A stretch of 64,000 bases of DNA from Setomelanomma holmii (taxonomy: Eukaryota > Ascomycota > Dothideomycetes > Pleosporales > Phaeosphaeriaceae): the NCBI GenBank assembly GCA_010015745.1, contig ML978154.1:1016668-1080667 (forward strand), given 5' to 3'. The first letter of the stretch is position 1. Each line of letters starts with the position of its first letter. The position numbers were made by a program, and so were the translations under genes. The notes below the pieces were generated by a model, which saw only the letters and a list, made by a program, of their open reading frames with translations, was not told the DNA's origin and made no database searches. Positions 1 through 10,584 of this stretch are shown piece after piece.

Positions 1-394
1 TTCCAAAGGCTTCCGGGCTTTCAATGCAGAGGAGTGCCACACGCTGTTTCCATTAATCCAAATCGGCTCGCTTCGATTTGCGACTGAGGGAGAGATTTGG
101 GCTGAGGGGCACAATCTGGTGCTAGCTCATGATGACTTTCAGTGGCTGAAATATTAGTACGAAAAAGTGTGACATCAATGATGATGATTGCAGGCATAGC
201 ATGGGAGGACATATCGATATCATTTGAGCGAATACATAGAATAGACATTGACGATGCGAGTGTCAAGGTTTCATGCCTATGCTAAGCTGTAAGCAACCAG
301 CAGTCCGTGCTGCTAGCATTCCTGATTGCCCCAAGTCGTTTGTCGCCTCCTCGCAAGGCTGTGCGCCGTGGTCGACTGATACCTAAGTCGCCGC
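1..394. other. Intergenic, left edge
   Basis: I see no convincing coding sequence here. The stretch lies beyond the stop codon of the SurE-like gene, which is read leftward, so it should hold that gene's 3' untranslated region and terminator. An 81-codon frame at 21-266 has no recognisable features. Confidence 0.4.
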
Positions 395-1342
395 CTATGG
401 AAGGCAAGACAAGATTGGCTTCAGCTTGTTGATGATCTGCAGCTGGACAGCCGCATCATTGACCGTAGTCTTGTCGTTCGCATCGCCAGGGCTAATCGTC
501 ACATAGCAATCGCTGCTTCGGAAGAGAATCAGATCCGCCTCCCACGGCAGACGGGTACTACCACACCAATTCGCATCTCTGGCACTCAGCAGGCCAGTGT
601 TGATACGCGTGAAGATGTACTTGAACTTGCTCGCGCTGTCGCACCCTCCAGCTTCGGCCTTTGGAAAGTTGACGTTGAGAAATGTGTTGTCGGGCAAATA
701 GGGCGCTCCGCTGTTAACGATGGTTTGCGTGATGTTCAAAGCCAAATCGGCGTAGACTTGGCTATGCAGAGGGACAGGCGCATTCCACGCAGTTGGGTCA
801 CCAGTCACGCCAGAGAAGGCGATGGCCGGGATCTTTGCGGTCTTCGCAGCGTAGGTGGCAGCGCCGATAGTTCCGGAGAATGGTGCCTGAATAGCGATGT
901 TTGAGCCAACGTTCGGTCCAGTCACGGCGAGCTCGGGTTTGGCGCCGTTCCAGAGCTTGGGAGCAGTAACATCGATGCCGTTTTTGATTGAGGTCACAGG
1001 GTAGCTGTTCACATAGTTCAATCTCGGATCGGTGGCGTTAGCTCCAGTCGGTGAGCTTCCTCCAGGGCACGAGCTGTACTCGCAGCCATCTGCATCGACT
1101 GTCGTAGGTGTAGCGTCGGAGGAGCCTGGAGTGATAAGCATATAGCCCTTCTGTTTGCGGAGAGACTTACCCGTCCCAGATTGGTTCTCTGCGGGAGCTG
1201 AGAGGATGATCTGTTGACCAGCTTTGTCCAAGACGTCAAAGAAAGTCCTCGCATTGATCTCAGCCCAACCATCGTCATTCGACTGGATAATGCGAACACC
1301 GTGGACGAGCGGCAGCGCCGCAAGAAGAAAGCAGGAGCGCAT
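395..1342 (-). CDS. Secreted SurE-like phosphatase/5'-nucleotidase
   Basis: This single-exon gene encodes 315 aa. The first 15-16 residues (MRSCFLLAALPLVHG) are a signal peptide, so the product is probably secreted or vacuolar. Directly after comes a beta strand and the SurE metal-binding motif, IIQSNDDGW, with N22-D23-D24-G25. A Ser-rich loop (SGTGKS, near residue 55) and a TGPNVGSNIA segment near residue 140 match the other conserved SurE loops. SurE proteins are metal-dependent phosphatases acting on nucleoside monophosphates. Fungal members of this size with signal peptides are usually labelled acid phosphatase/survival protein SurE. Cys residues near 87, 92, 235, 259 and the C-terminus fit an exported, disulphide-bonded form. 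The substrate is not predictable. Confidence 0.88.
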   Translation of the reverse strand: MRSCFLLAALPLVHGVRIIQSNDDGWAEINARTFFDVLDKAGQQIILSAPAENQSGTGKSLRKQKGYMLITPGSSDATPTTVDADGCEYSSCPGGSSPTGANATDPRLNYVNSYPVTSIKNGIDVTAPKLWNGAKPELAVTGPNVGSNIAIQAPFSGTIGAATYAAKTAKIPAIAFSGVTGDPTAWNAPVPLHSQVYADLALNITQTIVNSGAPYLPDNTFLNVNFPKAEAGGCDSASKFKYIFTRINTGLLSARDANWCGSTRLPWEADLILFRSSDCYVTISPGDANDKTTVNDAAVQLQIINKLKPILSCLP

Positions 1343-2355
1343 GTTATCGAGCGAACGGACTGCTGGTGTGAAAGAAGTGAATGACCAGCCACCGAAGCAG
1401 AAGAGGACAGAACGAGCTCACAACCTGCCTGCAAACAAACAAAAATGCACGAGAGGGGCCGTTTATACATCACTCAAGGTTCGTCGCGCCAAGCAGCCTA
1501 CCCTGCGCTGAATAGTCTCCGCAGCTTCGCAGACGCCAATTGCCATGTCGGTATAGTCCAAGCAGCGGAGGGTGTGAAACGCGCCGGGGTCGGCTGTCTG
1601 ATTGAGCATTGCATAGATTGGAGAGGCTGTGAAGATCGGCCTTGGAGCTGTGAGTGGTGAGCAATGTCCGACGCATCGACACTTGCGGCGGTGCTGCAGC
1701 TGGGGTGGATTCAGCGCCTCGGCAGGGGCACCTACTGTGGTAATGACCTCCGATGCAATCACACGTGCGAGCTTTTTGAGACTTCATTCACTGGCGCGTC
1801 GCACGTGTGGTTGAGATTGGGCGGCGAATGATGACTACATGCATACACTAAAGTAGTGGAATGTCTGCGATTGCCTCCCACGGTACAGTCCAAGAAACGA
1901 GAAACATCAGGCATGTCACCATTTCGGTCGTCTGGCTGATAATTGTTCCGACTTACGTTCTTCCGCATTTGTGATCACGATCTTGCAATATGGAAGGGCA
2001 TTGAAAACGTATCGTGGGTATCATATCTACTGCCACACCTTATCGTACACTCTGTCCAACCGTCCATGACTGGCCATACGCTTGCAAACATTCCCTTTAC
2101 TCGACCCTGAGTGTGCTTCTAGGCTTCTTCGACGCCTTTAAAATGGCCGGCCGACTGGCACTGCGCGTCAATTGCCATGTGTATAGCGCGCAAGTGTTCG
2201 TTAGATGTGAAGAGCCTCACTTGTGGGGGTGGCATATGTAGCAACACGACTTGTACGCGAAAAGACCAGATTCCGGCTCCTGGAATCACCCAAACATGGT
2301 CTAAGCCACGCTAGGGGTGGGCTTTATGATGAACGTCCATCCTTAACAATTGTGT
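1343..2355. other. Intergenic between SurE-like and membrane-protein genes
   Basis: About 1 kb without a recognisable gene. Several overlapping frames of 60-150 codons exist on both strands. They lack domain-like composition and usable splice structure, and part of them are antisense shadows of the SurE gene. The right part should be the 3' untranslated region of the membrane protein read leftward from 3104, and the left part the SurE-like promoter. Confidence 0.35.
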
Positions 2356-3104
2356 TCAGACGATATGCGCAGGCTTTGCGGGTTGTTGCTGATAGTAGTC
2401 CGTCGCTGCGCCGCCTTGGTACGGTGGTAGGTATTGACTATGAAGCTCGACAGGCGCATGACTCGGTGGCTGGTACTCGGTGCTCTGGTGGTATGCCGGC
2501 GCATTTTGATACTGCGGAGGATGGCCAAACGGAGCGGGCGCGGCTGGGTTGTGAGCTGGGACGTATTGTCCGCGCTGAGCGGCCTTCTTCGCTCGCGAGT
2601 ACCCTACGCAGGAGTAGATGAGGAGTCCAACGAAGGTGGCGCTGTAGGAAATTAGTATGGCAGGCATATACGGCACTGGTCACCCTCACAATACGAAGAC
2701 GCTGAAACCGATGCCTACAGCGCTTGCTCCACGTCCAATTGCAACGATGTTCATGATCAGAACTCCCGCCCAGAATCCAGTCTGGAAGCAGTTCATCGTT
2801 AGGAAAGTGCCAGGCTTGAGCGCGTCTCGTAGGAAGAGGATGATGGCGAGGACATCAAGCAGTAGGACGATGATGATAAAGAGCATGAAGATGACGATGG
2901 TGCTGGCCTCCGTTAGCATACTGTATTTCAGAGAGGAGAAGGCGTAACTCACGCGATAGCTGGCTTGATGACATCCTTGATATCGTTAAGACTTCGTAAG
3001 GTAATGGCGTATGCGGCGATGATAAAGATCATAAGACATATCCGCACGATCCAGAAGGGCACCAAAATGCGCTTCTTCCACAGTATGGGCTGTTGCGTCG
3101 CCAT
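2356..3104 (-). CDS. Four-pass membrane protein with Pro/Tyr-rich tail, three exons
   Basis: The model is complement(2356-2641, 2690-2902, 2953-3104), 216 aa. Start MATQQPILWKK at 3104. Intron 1 is GTGAGT...GCTAAC...CCAG; intron 2 uses donor GTGAGG (2689) with a TACTAAT branch and CTACAG acceptor. All joins are in frame. The protein has four hydrophobic segments: residues about 12-32, 52-73, 85-108 and 115-140. A polar cytosolic tail follows, rich in Pro, Tyr, Gln and Ala (about residues 145-216). The topology resembles small fungal MARVEL-like membrane proteins, but I recognise no diagnostic motif, so family membership is inference. The fourth segment is formed only across intron 2, which supports that intron. 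Confidence 0.75.
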
Positions 3105-4370
3105 GTTGTTGTGATGTTGTTTGGTGTCGCTTCGCAATGTATGCTAAGGTTGACTCTGTTGAACTTGGGGGATGCGATCGAGTTGTTGTTATGGTTGCAG
3201 GGTGCCTAAGAAGCGAAGGATGCAAATTGCTCGAGCTGAGGCTGACGAAGCTTTTGAAGAAAAGATGTGCGGCTGGGGTGCAAAGGGCTCAGGGGAAAAC
3301 GCCCGTTGAGCGTCGATGAAACGCGCGTGGCCATGCGCATCGTCATTTCCCCATGTTCAGGTTACCGATTTGCAGCACGGTGGGCTACGTCATTGAAGTC
3401 TTCATTCACAGCGTGAGCTGCGACTCTTACTTGACGTGATTGCGCAACTTGTTGCGAGAATTCTTGCGCGCAAACAGCGTTGTCTCGTGAAAACAGGGGT
3501 CCACAAACACCGCACGTTCCTAGCCGTTGCGGGGGCAAGCGTGATTGGTGGGGCTGAAGCTTGGGTGGCTGAAACGTAGGGATGCAGAGGCAATTTCCGA
3601 ACTCAGCCTCAAATGTGGCTATGAAGTTCGATTTGACACGGTCTTGATATCAAATTGGCCATCCTTTCGCTGAATGCTTATCCTAAATATACCTACATCA
3701 CAGTGGGAAAAACCACTTTAAAGCTTCGATTACGACAATTGCAAACACAACAGACACATTCAGATGTCATTTGAGCACGCGATGCTCGCATCCCGTACGA
3801 TCAAGCGAAAGCTGTGAGGTATTGCAGCACAACCCAAGCTTATTTACAACGTACGTCATGACTTTGAGGCATCTTGATCGCTGAGCACACAGTAATCAGT
3901 TTAGAAAGATGAAAGCCCATCTCCGGTACAACTCTGCAGCTAAACAGCACCACACGAACTTGAACGATTAGCCATTGTTGACTCATTTGTAGTCTTCTCA
4001 CGCCGATGCGACCGTCCTTCGTGTGTGTGTGTGTGTGTGTGTGAGCCATCACTTGATGTTGTGAAGTCGATCAAGGCGGACTAGGTCTCTGATGCTTCAC
4101 GTACCGAGCACCGATGTTGCAGTGGACGTGCTGTTCATGTGAGAAGGGTGGAGGTCGGTAATCTTTGAGATCTGACCCGAACATCTGAAGTGGGGCTGGC
4201 GTGCGGCACGCGATCGCTGCACGCGACGCAGCGTCCGTCCGATAAGATAAGAGACGATACCATGTTGGCCTGCGACTACGTTACCAACCACTCCATTCTT
4301 ACAAATTGATCTCGTCGATAGCGTTATAGACTGCACAGGAGAACCCACACCCTCTAACAATATCGTCAAC
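3105..4370. other. Divergent intergenic region with GT microsatellite
   Basis: This 1.27-kb stretch separates two genes read in opposite directions (the membrane protein leftward, bleomycin hydrolase rightward) and so should hold both promoters. No credible gene is visible. It contains a (GT)n tract at 4021-4043. The TATAAG-like and pyrimidine-rich stretches near 4240-4370 are not specific enough to call. Confidence 0.4.
4021..4043. repeat. (GT)11 microsatellite
   Basis: An uninterrupted run of 11.5 GT dinucleotides lies about 330 bp upstream of the bleomycin hydrolase start. It is probably a length-variable simple repeat in promoter sequence. Confidence 0.95.
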
Positions 4371-6009
4371 ATGGGCGCCAACCAGTCGAGACCGTCCGAT
4401 GCCGCAATCAACGAGAAGCTGCTGGAACGGCTTCAAGCTCTCCACATGAAGGAGGAACGGAGCACCAGCGAGAAAGATGGCTTTGTAGTTGTTGGCGGTG
4501 AAGCTCGTACGTGATGTAATAAGCGAAGTAAAGGATTTATGAGTCTGACATATCGAAGCGCCGAAGTACACGCCTATCACGAAGCATCAGCAAGACATCT
4601 CAGCCACGGCGATCGGGGAGTGGGAGAAGGAGCTCATGGAAGATCCCAAGGTACGACGAATGCCCTCAGTCCATCATACATCAAGGCTAACCATACAGAA
4701 TCGCCTTGCGCTCGCCGCACTTAGCTCAAATCCAGCCACCGCCATCCTCTCCTCGCGCTCCGCTACCATCTCAGACACTCAGAAGTTCAACATCAAGATA
4801 CCACTCGAAGGATCGCCTATCACAAACCAAGCATCATCTGGGAGATGCTGGCTGTTTGCTTCAACCAACGTCTTCCGTGTTGCGCTTATGAAGAAGTACA
4901 AGCTCTCCGACTTCCAGCTGTCGCAGGCCTATCTCTTCTACTGGGACAAGATCGAGAAGGCAAACTACTTCCTCGAGAGCATCCTCGATACAACATCTGA
5001 GGAAATTGATGGCCGCCTCGTCCAGGCGCTCATGGCATCTCCTGTTGGAGACGGCGGGCAGTGGGACATGGTGGCTAATCTTGTGAACAAGTATGGGCTC
5101 GTTCCACACTCTCTATACCCGGACTCTTTCAATGCCACGAGCTCCTCCACCATGGATCGGCTGATCACGACGAAGCTGCGCGAAGATGCAGTGCGTTTAC
5201 GTTCAATCGCCTCAAATAGTGCAACGCCCGAGGTCATGAAAGCAACTATCGTGAGCGAGAAGGAGAAGATGTTAAAGGAAATTCATCTCATCTTGACATT
5301 GATGCTTGGGCCACCCCCGCCGCCAAACACTGCATTTACCTGGGAATACTACGACAAGGACGGCAATCTGTGCACACTGCGGACCCGCCCTACCGCTTTT
5401 GCGAAAGAGCTATCAGACAGTAGGACCATCCGAGCGCTCGCAGGCACGGACGTGCACCAGCTGTTCTCTCTTGTCAACGATCCTCGTAACCCTTACAACA
5501 GACTGCTCAGCGTCAAGCGTCTCGGCAACGTATGGGGTGGTCGACCAGTCACGTACGTCAATGTAGACATGAAGATAATCAAGGACGCCTGTATTGCCAT
5601 GCTGAAGCGCGGCATTCCCGTCTTCTTTGGCTCAGACGTTGGCAAATACTCTGACTCCACGAAGGGCATCATGGACACCGACCTGTTTGACTACGAGCTC
5701 GGGTTTAACATCAAGCTCGGCATGTCGAAGGCGGAGCGGTTGCAGACTGGAGAGTCGCAGATGACACACGCAATGGTCTTAACAGCTGTGCATGTGATCG
5801 ATGGCAAGCCTGTAAGGTGGAGAGTGGAGAACTCGTGGAGCGATCGCGTTGGTGATAAGGGGTACTTCGTGATGAGTGATGCGTGGATGGACGAGTTTGT
5901 ATATCAAGCTGTGGTAGATCCGAGTGTGGTAAGCTCGACGGTGAAGAAGGTCCTGGAGCAGAAGCCGAAGATGCTGGAGCTGTGGGATCCTATGGGTGCT
6001 TTGGCATGA
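4371..6009 (+). CDS. BLH1: Bleomycin hydrolase (C1B cysteine aminopeptidase), three exons
   Basis: The model is join(4371-4506, 4559-4650, 4699-6009), 512 aa. It is a papain-fold aminopeptidase of the bleomycin hydrolase family, which forms a hexameric barrel and trims peptides and homocysteine thiolactone in the cytosol. The catalytic Cys lies in QASSGRCWLFAS (about C126), His in THAMVLTAVHV (about H433) and Asn in VENSWSD (about N454). The length is slightly above the roughly 455-480 aa of yeast and mammalian forms because of an N-terminal extension. That extension begins MGANQSRP, a good N-myristoylation consensus (Gly2, Ser6), so the enzyme may be membrane-anchored. It is encoded by exon 1 and would be missed if translation were taken from the downstream Met near 4636. 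Introns have CTGAC and GGCTAAC branch sites. No C-terminal Lys is present. Confidence 0.95.
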
Positions 6010-6366
6010 TGATTGAGTCCGAGTCTTTGGCAGCGTTGCGCAATCTTATTTATGATCTCGTCTGCGCTTTGCTACCGTCTAGTCTCATGAGCGTATAAAC
6101 TCTTTTCTAATTTTAAATACTTCTTACATTCTGCAGGCAAAGAATCAGTGCAGTGTCACCCGCAGAAACGTGAAATAGCTGTCAAGCCTCCCTGTTAAGT
6201 ACAATATTACCAGAAGTCTGATATTCTAGTGCTTTGGCTTATCTATGATCAAGAGCCTAGCCGGGACTGTGTGTAGCAGGAGAGCATTTTGCAGACAGTA
6301 GTGTCTAATACTTGTTTAGTGGTCTATACCTGCAATCCCAAGCCGTCCGGCTGCCACGTTACACTT

Positions 6367-7776
6367 TCATGCAACCACATCATTCGCCTCCTTTTCTCTC
6401 CGCTGCTCCTCTTTCGCGCCAAGCTTCCCTAAGCTATTGTATATCCCCTCCAACGCCGTTCTTATCTCCTGCAAGAAGCGATCGACCTCCTTCTCAGTGC
6501 CTACCGTTATCCTCAAACATCCCAGACATCCATATTCTTTGCCGCGGAATCGAACCACAACTCCCCGTTCTTCCGCCAGACCTTCATAGACTGCCAAAGC
6601 CACCTCATTCGATGGCTTGCCGCCTGGCGCATCGAGCATTTGGTACAACAGGAAGTTCGACTCCGTGCCTCCATGAAGCTTTCCAACTCCAGGGATCTTC
6701 GGCAGCTCTTCCAGTAACCGCTCTCTTTGCTTGACGATCAAGTCCACGTTCTTCTTCATGACTGCCAAGTGCTTCGTGCTCAGCGCTGCCTGTGCGAGTT
6801 GACTGGTCGGATTCGAGATGTTGTATGGCGCCTTCATGTTGTTCAATATCCTTGCGATCGCTGGATCCGCAAAAGCAGCGCCCAATCGTATGCCAGCAAG
6901 CCCAAATGCTTTCGACAGTGTCTGCATGACAACTAGATTTGGCCATTCGGTCACCCATTCAGCGAGACTTGTACCCTCAGGCGCGAAGTCGATGTACGCC
7001 TCATCCACCACGACCACACCATTCCAGCTCTCGTGCTCTAGAATCTGCTTGACATCTTCCTTCTTAAGCACCTTGCCAGTCGGGTTGCCAGGTGAGCACA
7101 AGTATGCTAACTTTATGTTCGAGTCTTTCGATAGCGCGTCTGTGATGGCGGGAACATCGAGGTCGAAGCTCGGGAGCTGCAGTGGGACCTTGACAAGCGA
7201 GACATCGTTCACTTGCGCTGACACGCTGTACATTCCGTATGTAGGCGGGCAGACGAGAATCTTCTCGCGGCCAGGGACACAAAATGCGCGAATGAGCGCA
7301 TCAATTGCTTCATCGGAGCCAACACCAACGAAAAGGTGTTCTGGTGTGAGAACTTTCGAGGTGTGGTGGTGGGTGTTGCGGAGGCTGCAAAGCTGCTGTT
7401 TTAGGTCGAATTGGTGACTACGTATCATGTTAGCTGCTTCGTGCGTGCTTCTCTGCAATGATGTCCTCATACGGGTCTGGGTATCTATTCAGTCCAAGCA
7501 GATCCACTTCAATGGACGCCGCCGGGTCGGATGTGCCATTGATGCCTGGTAGCTTGCCATCCCCGTTCAACGCAAGACCTGGGCCATACGCATTCTCGTT
7601 GGCATCAAGGAGGATATTTGTGCCGTCATCTTTGTAGTCACTGTCCGCGTTAGCTGTGTTCGTCGCGTGGGTTGAATGCGCTTCACCTACTCGCGCGCGC
7701 AGCGGTACGGCTCCAATGCCAGAATGTTGGGTCGCGCGCACTTCTGCAAATCAAATGGTGAGTTTCTTGAAGCCAT
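6367..7776 (-). CDS. HIS5: Histidinol-phosphate aminotransferase, three exons
   Basis: The model is complement(6367-7417, 7473-7640, 7691-7776), 434 aa. It is a PLP-dependent class I/II aminotransferase making histidinol phosphate from imidazole acetol phosphate and glutamate (histidine synthesis, cytosol). The N-terminus FDLQKCARPNILALEPYRC continues across intron 1 into ARDDYKDDG and LLDANENAYGPG, the substrate-loop motif of this family. NRYPDP spans intron 2. Later motifs are SPGNPTG, the Asp-containing VVVDEAYIDF and the Schiff-base Lys in TLSKAFGLAGIR (about K254), then RFRGKEYGCLGCLRITVGT near the end. Start MASRNSPFDLQ at 7776 was chosen because it begins the family's conserved N-terminus. 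A GAGTCA element lies upstream (separate entry). Confidence 0.95.
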
Positions 7777-7893
7777 TGTGAAGGCGTCGTGATGGTATTG
7801 TTGAAGTGTGAATCGATGACAGCATGTTCGAGATTGGTGGGGACTTTTCTTTGGTGGGGCAGACGCGCCGGCGATGTCGGTGCCCACCCGCAG

Positions 7894-7899
7894 GAGTCA
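7894..7899 (-). promoter_or_regulatory. Possible Gcn4/CpcA-type element upstream of HIS5
   Basis: GAGTCA on the + strand reads TGACTC on the HIS5 strand, 118-123 bp before its ATG. TGACTC is the core of the Gcn4/CpcA site used in general amino-acid control, which induces histidine genes in fungi. A six-base match can occur by chance, so the support is the position before a histidine gene. Confidence 0.5.
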
Positions 7900-8303
7900 C
7901 CAAGTCACCAGTCAAAACTCGCGAAGTCATTAAGCATGGACGTGCGGAATTCGTGTTTGGACCATGTTTCATAGTCTAGGAAAATGCCAATTTCCATGGC
8001 GATTTATCTCAAAATATCGTTGGCAATGAATGTATTGCACGAGAACAAAAGAGAGGAGGACTTCGGCCTGTAAATGTCTCCATGCTCGTGCATCATTGGA
8101 AGTATTCAACGTACCGAGTGCTACATATTTGATTCTTACCTACTCGTCCGTGCAAGTGTGGACCAAATTGGATGGTGCGTTGCCGCAAAATCCTTCACTG
8201 CCCCGCTCACATGCATGACTCTGCTCCCGCCACCCTCCAGCACACGTGATTAGGTAAATATAAAAATTAAGTTCGAGGATCGTCACAAATCATCCAACAA
8301 GGA

Positions 8304-8449
8304 TCCGATATGGTCTAGGTATGTTCTACAATACCTCCAATGTCTTCTCCTCATTCTAACAATCACTAGTGGCTAGGATTTGCCGCTCTCATCAGAGTAA
8401 CTCGCCTGTGCGCGCCGGCAAGGCCCGGGTTCGATTCCCGGTGTCGGAA
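8304..8449 (+). tRNA. tRNA-Glu(CTC) with two introns
   Basis: The acceptor stem is TCCGATA (8304-8310) paired with TGTCGGA (8442-8448), discriminator A8449. The D-arm begins TGGTCTAG (8311-8318) and resumes TGGCTAGGATT (8370-8380) after a 51-nt insert. The anticodon stem is TGCCG (8381-8385) with CGGCA (8416-8420); the anticodon is CTC (8388-8390). A 23-nt intron (8392-8414) sits after position 37, the standard place, and contains CAGAG, which can pair with the anticodon. The T-arm is CCGGG-TTCGATT-CCCGG (8425-8441), giving the B box GGTTCGATTCC. Removing both inserts leaves exactly 72 nt, the normal tRNA-Glu length. A T5 terminator follows at 8456. The D-loop insert is the oddity and has its own entry. 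Confidence 0.88.
8319..8369 (+). other. Spliceosomal-type intron inside the tRNA D-loop
   Basis: This 51-nt insert lies between tRNA positions about 15 and 16. It starts GTATGT, has a TTCTAAC branch-like motif (8355-8361) and ends CACTAG. These are the signals, and 51 nt is the exact length, of several protein-gene introns in this window (for example 28328-28378 and 46228-46278). The tetranucleotide CTAG stands on both sides of the insert, as a short duplication or as junction ambiguity. Nothing here resembles the bulge-helix-bulge needed by tRNA endonuclease. That it is removed by the spliceosome is inference. Confidence 0.7.
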
Positions 8450-8455
8450 AAAAAA

Positions 8456-8460
8456 TTTTT
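8456..8460 (+). terminator. RNA polymerase III terminator of tRNA-Glu
   Basis: A run of five T residues starts 7 nt after the discriminator base, following an A-rich spacer. T4 or longer on the coding strand is the normal Pol III stop. Confidence 0.8.
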
Positions 8461-10584
8461 GGCCTCATGGAGGAGGTCTTACAGTAGTGTGGTGTGGTTG
8501 TGGTGGTCCTTTTCTGGACTTGGTGCACGGGCCCCCAGTAAATTTTGGTATTTAGCAGAGATGCTCGACCGCCGCTCAACGTTGCTGCGGAAGATACTGC
8601 CCTAATCTTTTGCCTGCACAATGTAAGAAGTGTTTTGAATTGATATAAACTCATACGCTCATGAGACTGCACGGTAGCAAAGCGTGTGTCGAAGGAGATA
8701 TCTCAGCCTCGTCGATCTGCGGCCAAGTCCGCACGGAACATGTCCACCGAAGGTTGTCTTTTGTCTTGGTGGCGCATCATGGATGAGTATGTTTCCACTT
8801 TAGGAGGCGCATCTTGAAATGTATTGCCATGACAGCGATTAATCCTCAGGCCAGCGCAGAAGAGAAACCTCATTTGAGCCTGCCACGACTCTCGAGACCG
8901 GAGGACATGAAGGTGTCGTAAGAAGGCTTCGAACGAACGGAGCAATTCCACAAACATGTGAGAATCGGAAACTGGATTTGGTAAGATTTGGTGCCAGCGA
9001 GTGATTAGTTGCGATGCTGGGAAGCATGTAGTGACATTCTGCCATGCGATGAGACCTAATGTATACTCAATCTTACGTTGTCTCGCAACGGCGGGAACAA
9101 ACATAGTGGCGTCGAACCATGACTTTGACATGAAAACACACGAAAATGTTGATGAGGGAAGCAGGAGCCCAATGTTGAAGGAAGATTCTATACCTCAGCC
9201 CCTGGAGTCTGCGTCCAAATCGAAGACTTCAGCTATATCCCTTGCTATTGACTGCGATAACGCTTCCAAGAAGACATGAAAGTCTTGCAGATCAGGCCTT
9301 GCCAACATCGCGTGTACATTGCGAGTCAAAGCAGGCCACAAGAACCATCGTCCCGTTCACAAACAAGTTGAGTCGAGAGGCTATGGTGAGGTGTTACGGC
9401 CATTCGTGACGGCTTTAAAAGAGCAAAAGTTCTGTCTAGAAGCATGTGCAAGTGACTCTAGTCGATCGTGTATCTTTGTCTCATGATTCTGTAGCTAACA
9501 TCATCGCAAGGCTTGTTCGGGAAATACAAGGAGACATGTACACGTTACGCGCTCGTTTCGGGCTATCCTAAGGCAAAGCCCAGAGAAAGATACATAAATT
9601 GCTCATTCACAGAGTTTTGCATGCAACCATGCTTCCGCTTATTGTCGCTTTTGGAAAAGAGCGCAGGAAACATCCAGAACGGGTCCGTATATTTTGGAGG
9701 AGAAGAGGGGGAGCCGGCGTCGAGTCTCAGTAGTGCACAAAAAGATGCTTTATACTTCGCCTTCTACCTCGTTTTTGCTCTCCAGACCCCGAAGGATGGG
9801 ACACAAGGCCAAGTCTCAACACTTTATTATGATTTCACTCGCCACAACGAGTCCAGACATTGGTCGACCGTGTGACCGTTTGGATGTACTAATTATCTGC
9901 ATGACTGGCCTTGTACCCAGCTGAGCTAATATGGGCAGAGACTTGTACTTCGAAAGCAGCATGCTGCTGTGGGAACTGTCTTTTCGTCTCGTCGAGCAGA
10001 CGACGAGAAGCCTCAGACGAAGTGTTCCAGTGTTCTGGGTACAGCCATGCTTGCGCAGCCCATGCTTCTTGTCCGGCAACAAGCACGAAATTGTTCCATC
10101 CTTCTTCCAGATTTTAGAGTATCGATGCCGAGTCGAGTCGCAGAGGAGTCAGAAAGCATACTGGTCTACATCGCGTTATCTCGTTGCGACGACAGAACAC
10201 CTGGAGGAAGACATGATCCGCTCCCGCCGGAACTTTTTGACTAGAAACACATGTATTCAACAGGCTGCGATATGCTTCGGTTGGAAAAAAGACCAAAAGA
10301 CATGCATATTGAGGAGTGTAATTTTGGAAAGGCGAGATTTGAAGCAAAGTGCTTGGTGAAGAAAAAGAGAGCGAGAAAGGAGACCAGAGAGGTATTTATA
10401 CTTGGTCATTCTCGGTATGAGAGGCGCTCTGCTACTGCTGTTCGAAATCATGTTAGCATTTCGAACATGTTCCAGCTGAGTTCACTACTGCTATCCCTAC
10501 TGCAATCCGAGTCTCGTCCGAAAGCATTGTTATCCAAGTATCCAGTCCAACCATTCCTATCGTCAGCATTTACCTTTCAGTTCC
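8461..10584. other. 2.1-kb intergenic region, no convincing gene
   Basis: Several frames of 90-142 codons occur on both strands (for example 8703-9131 minus and 9931-10359 plus), but none shows a known motif or continues convincingly across splice sites. One minus-strand stretch around 9190-9312 reads DLQDFHVFLEALSQSIARDI, which looks protein-like and could be a relic exon. I cannot join it to anything. The right part should carry the 3' untranslated region of the gene ending at 10585. Confidence 0.35.

Noticed and set aside
8703..9131. 142-codon minus-strand frame
   Set aside because: No motif, no start context, no convincing exon to join; left as possible relic only.
9931..10359. 142-codon plus-strand frame
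   Set aside because: Composition is irregular and an overlapping antisense frame is equally open; no domain.
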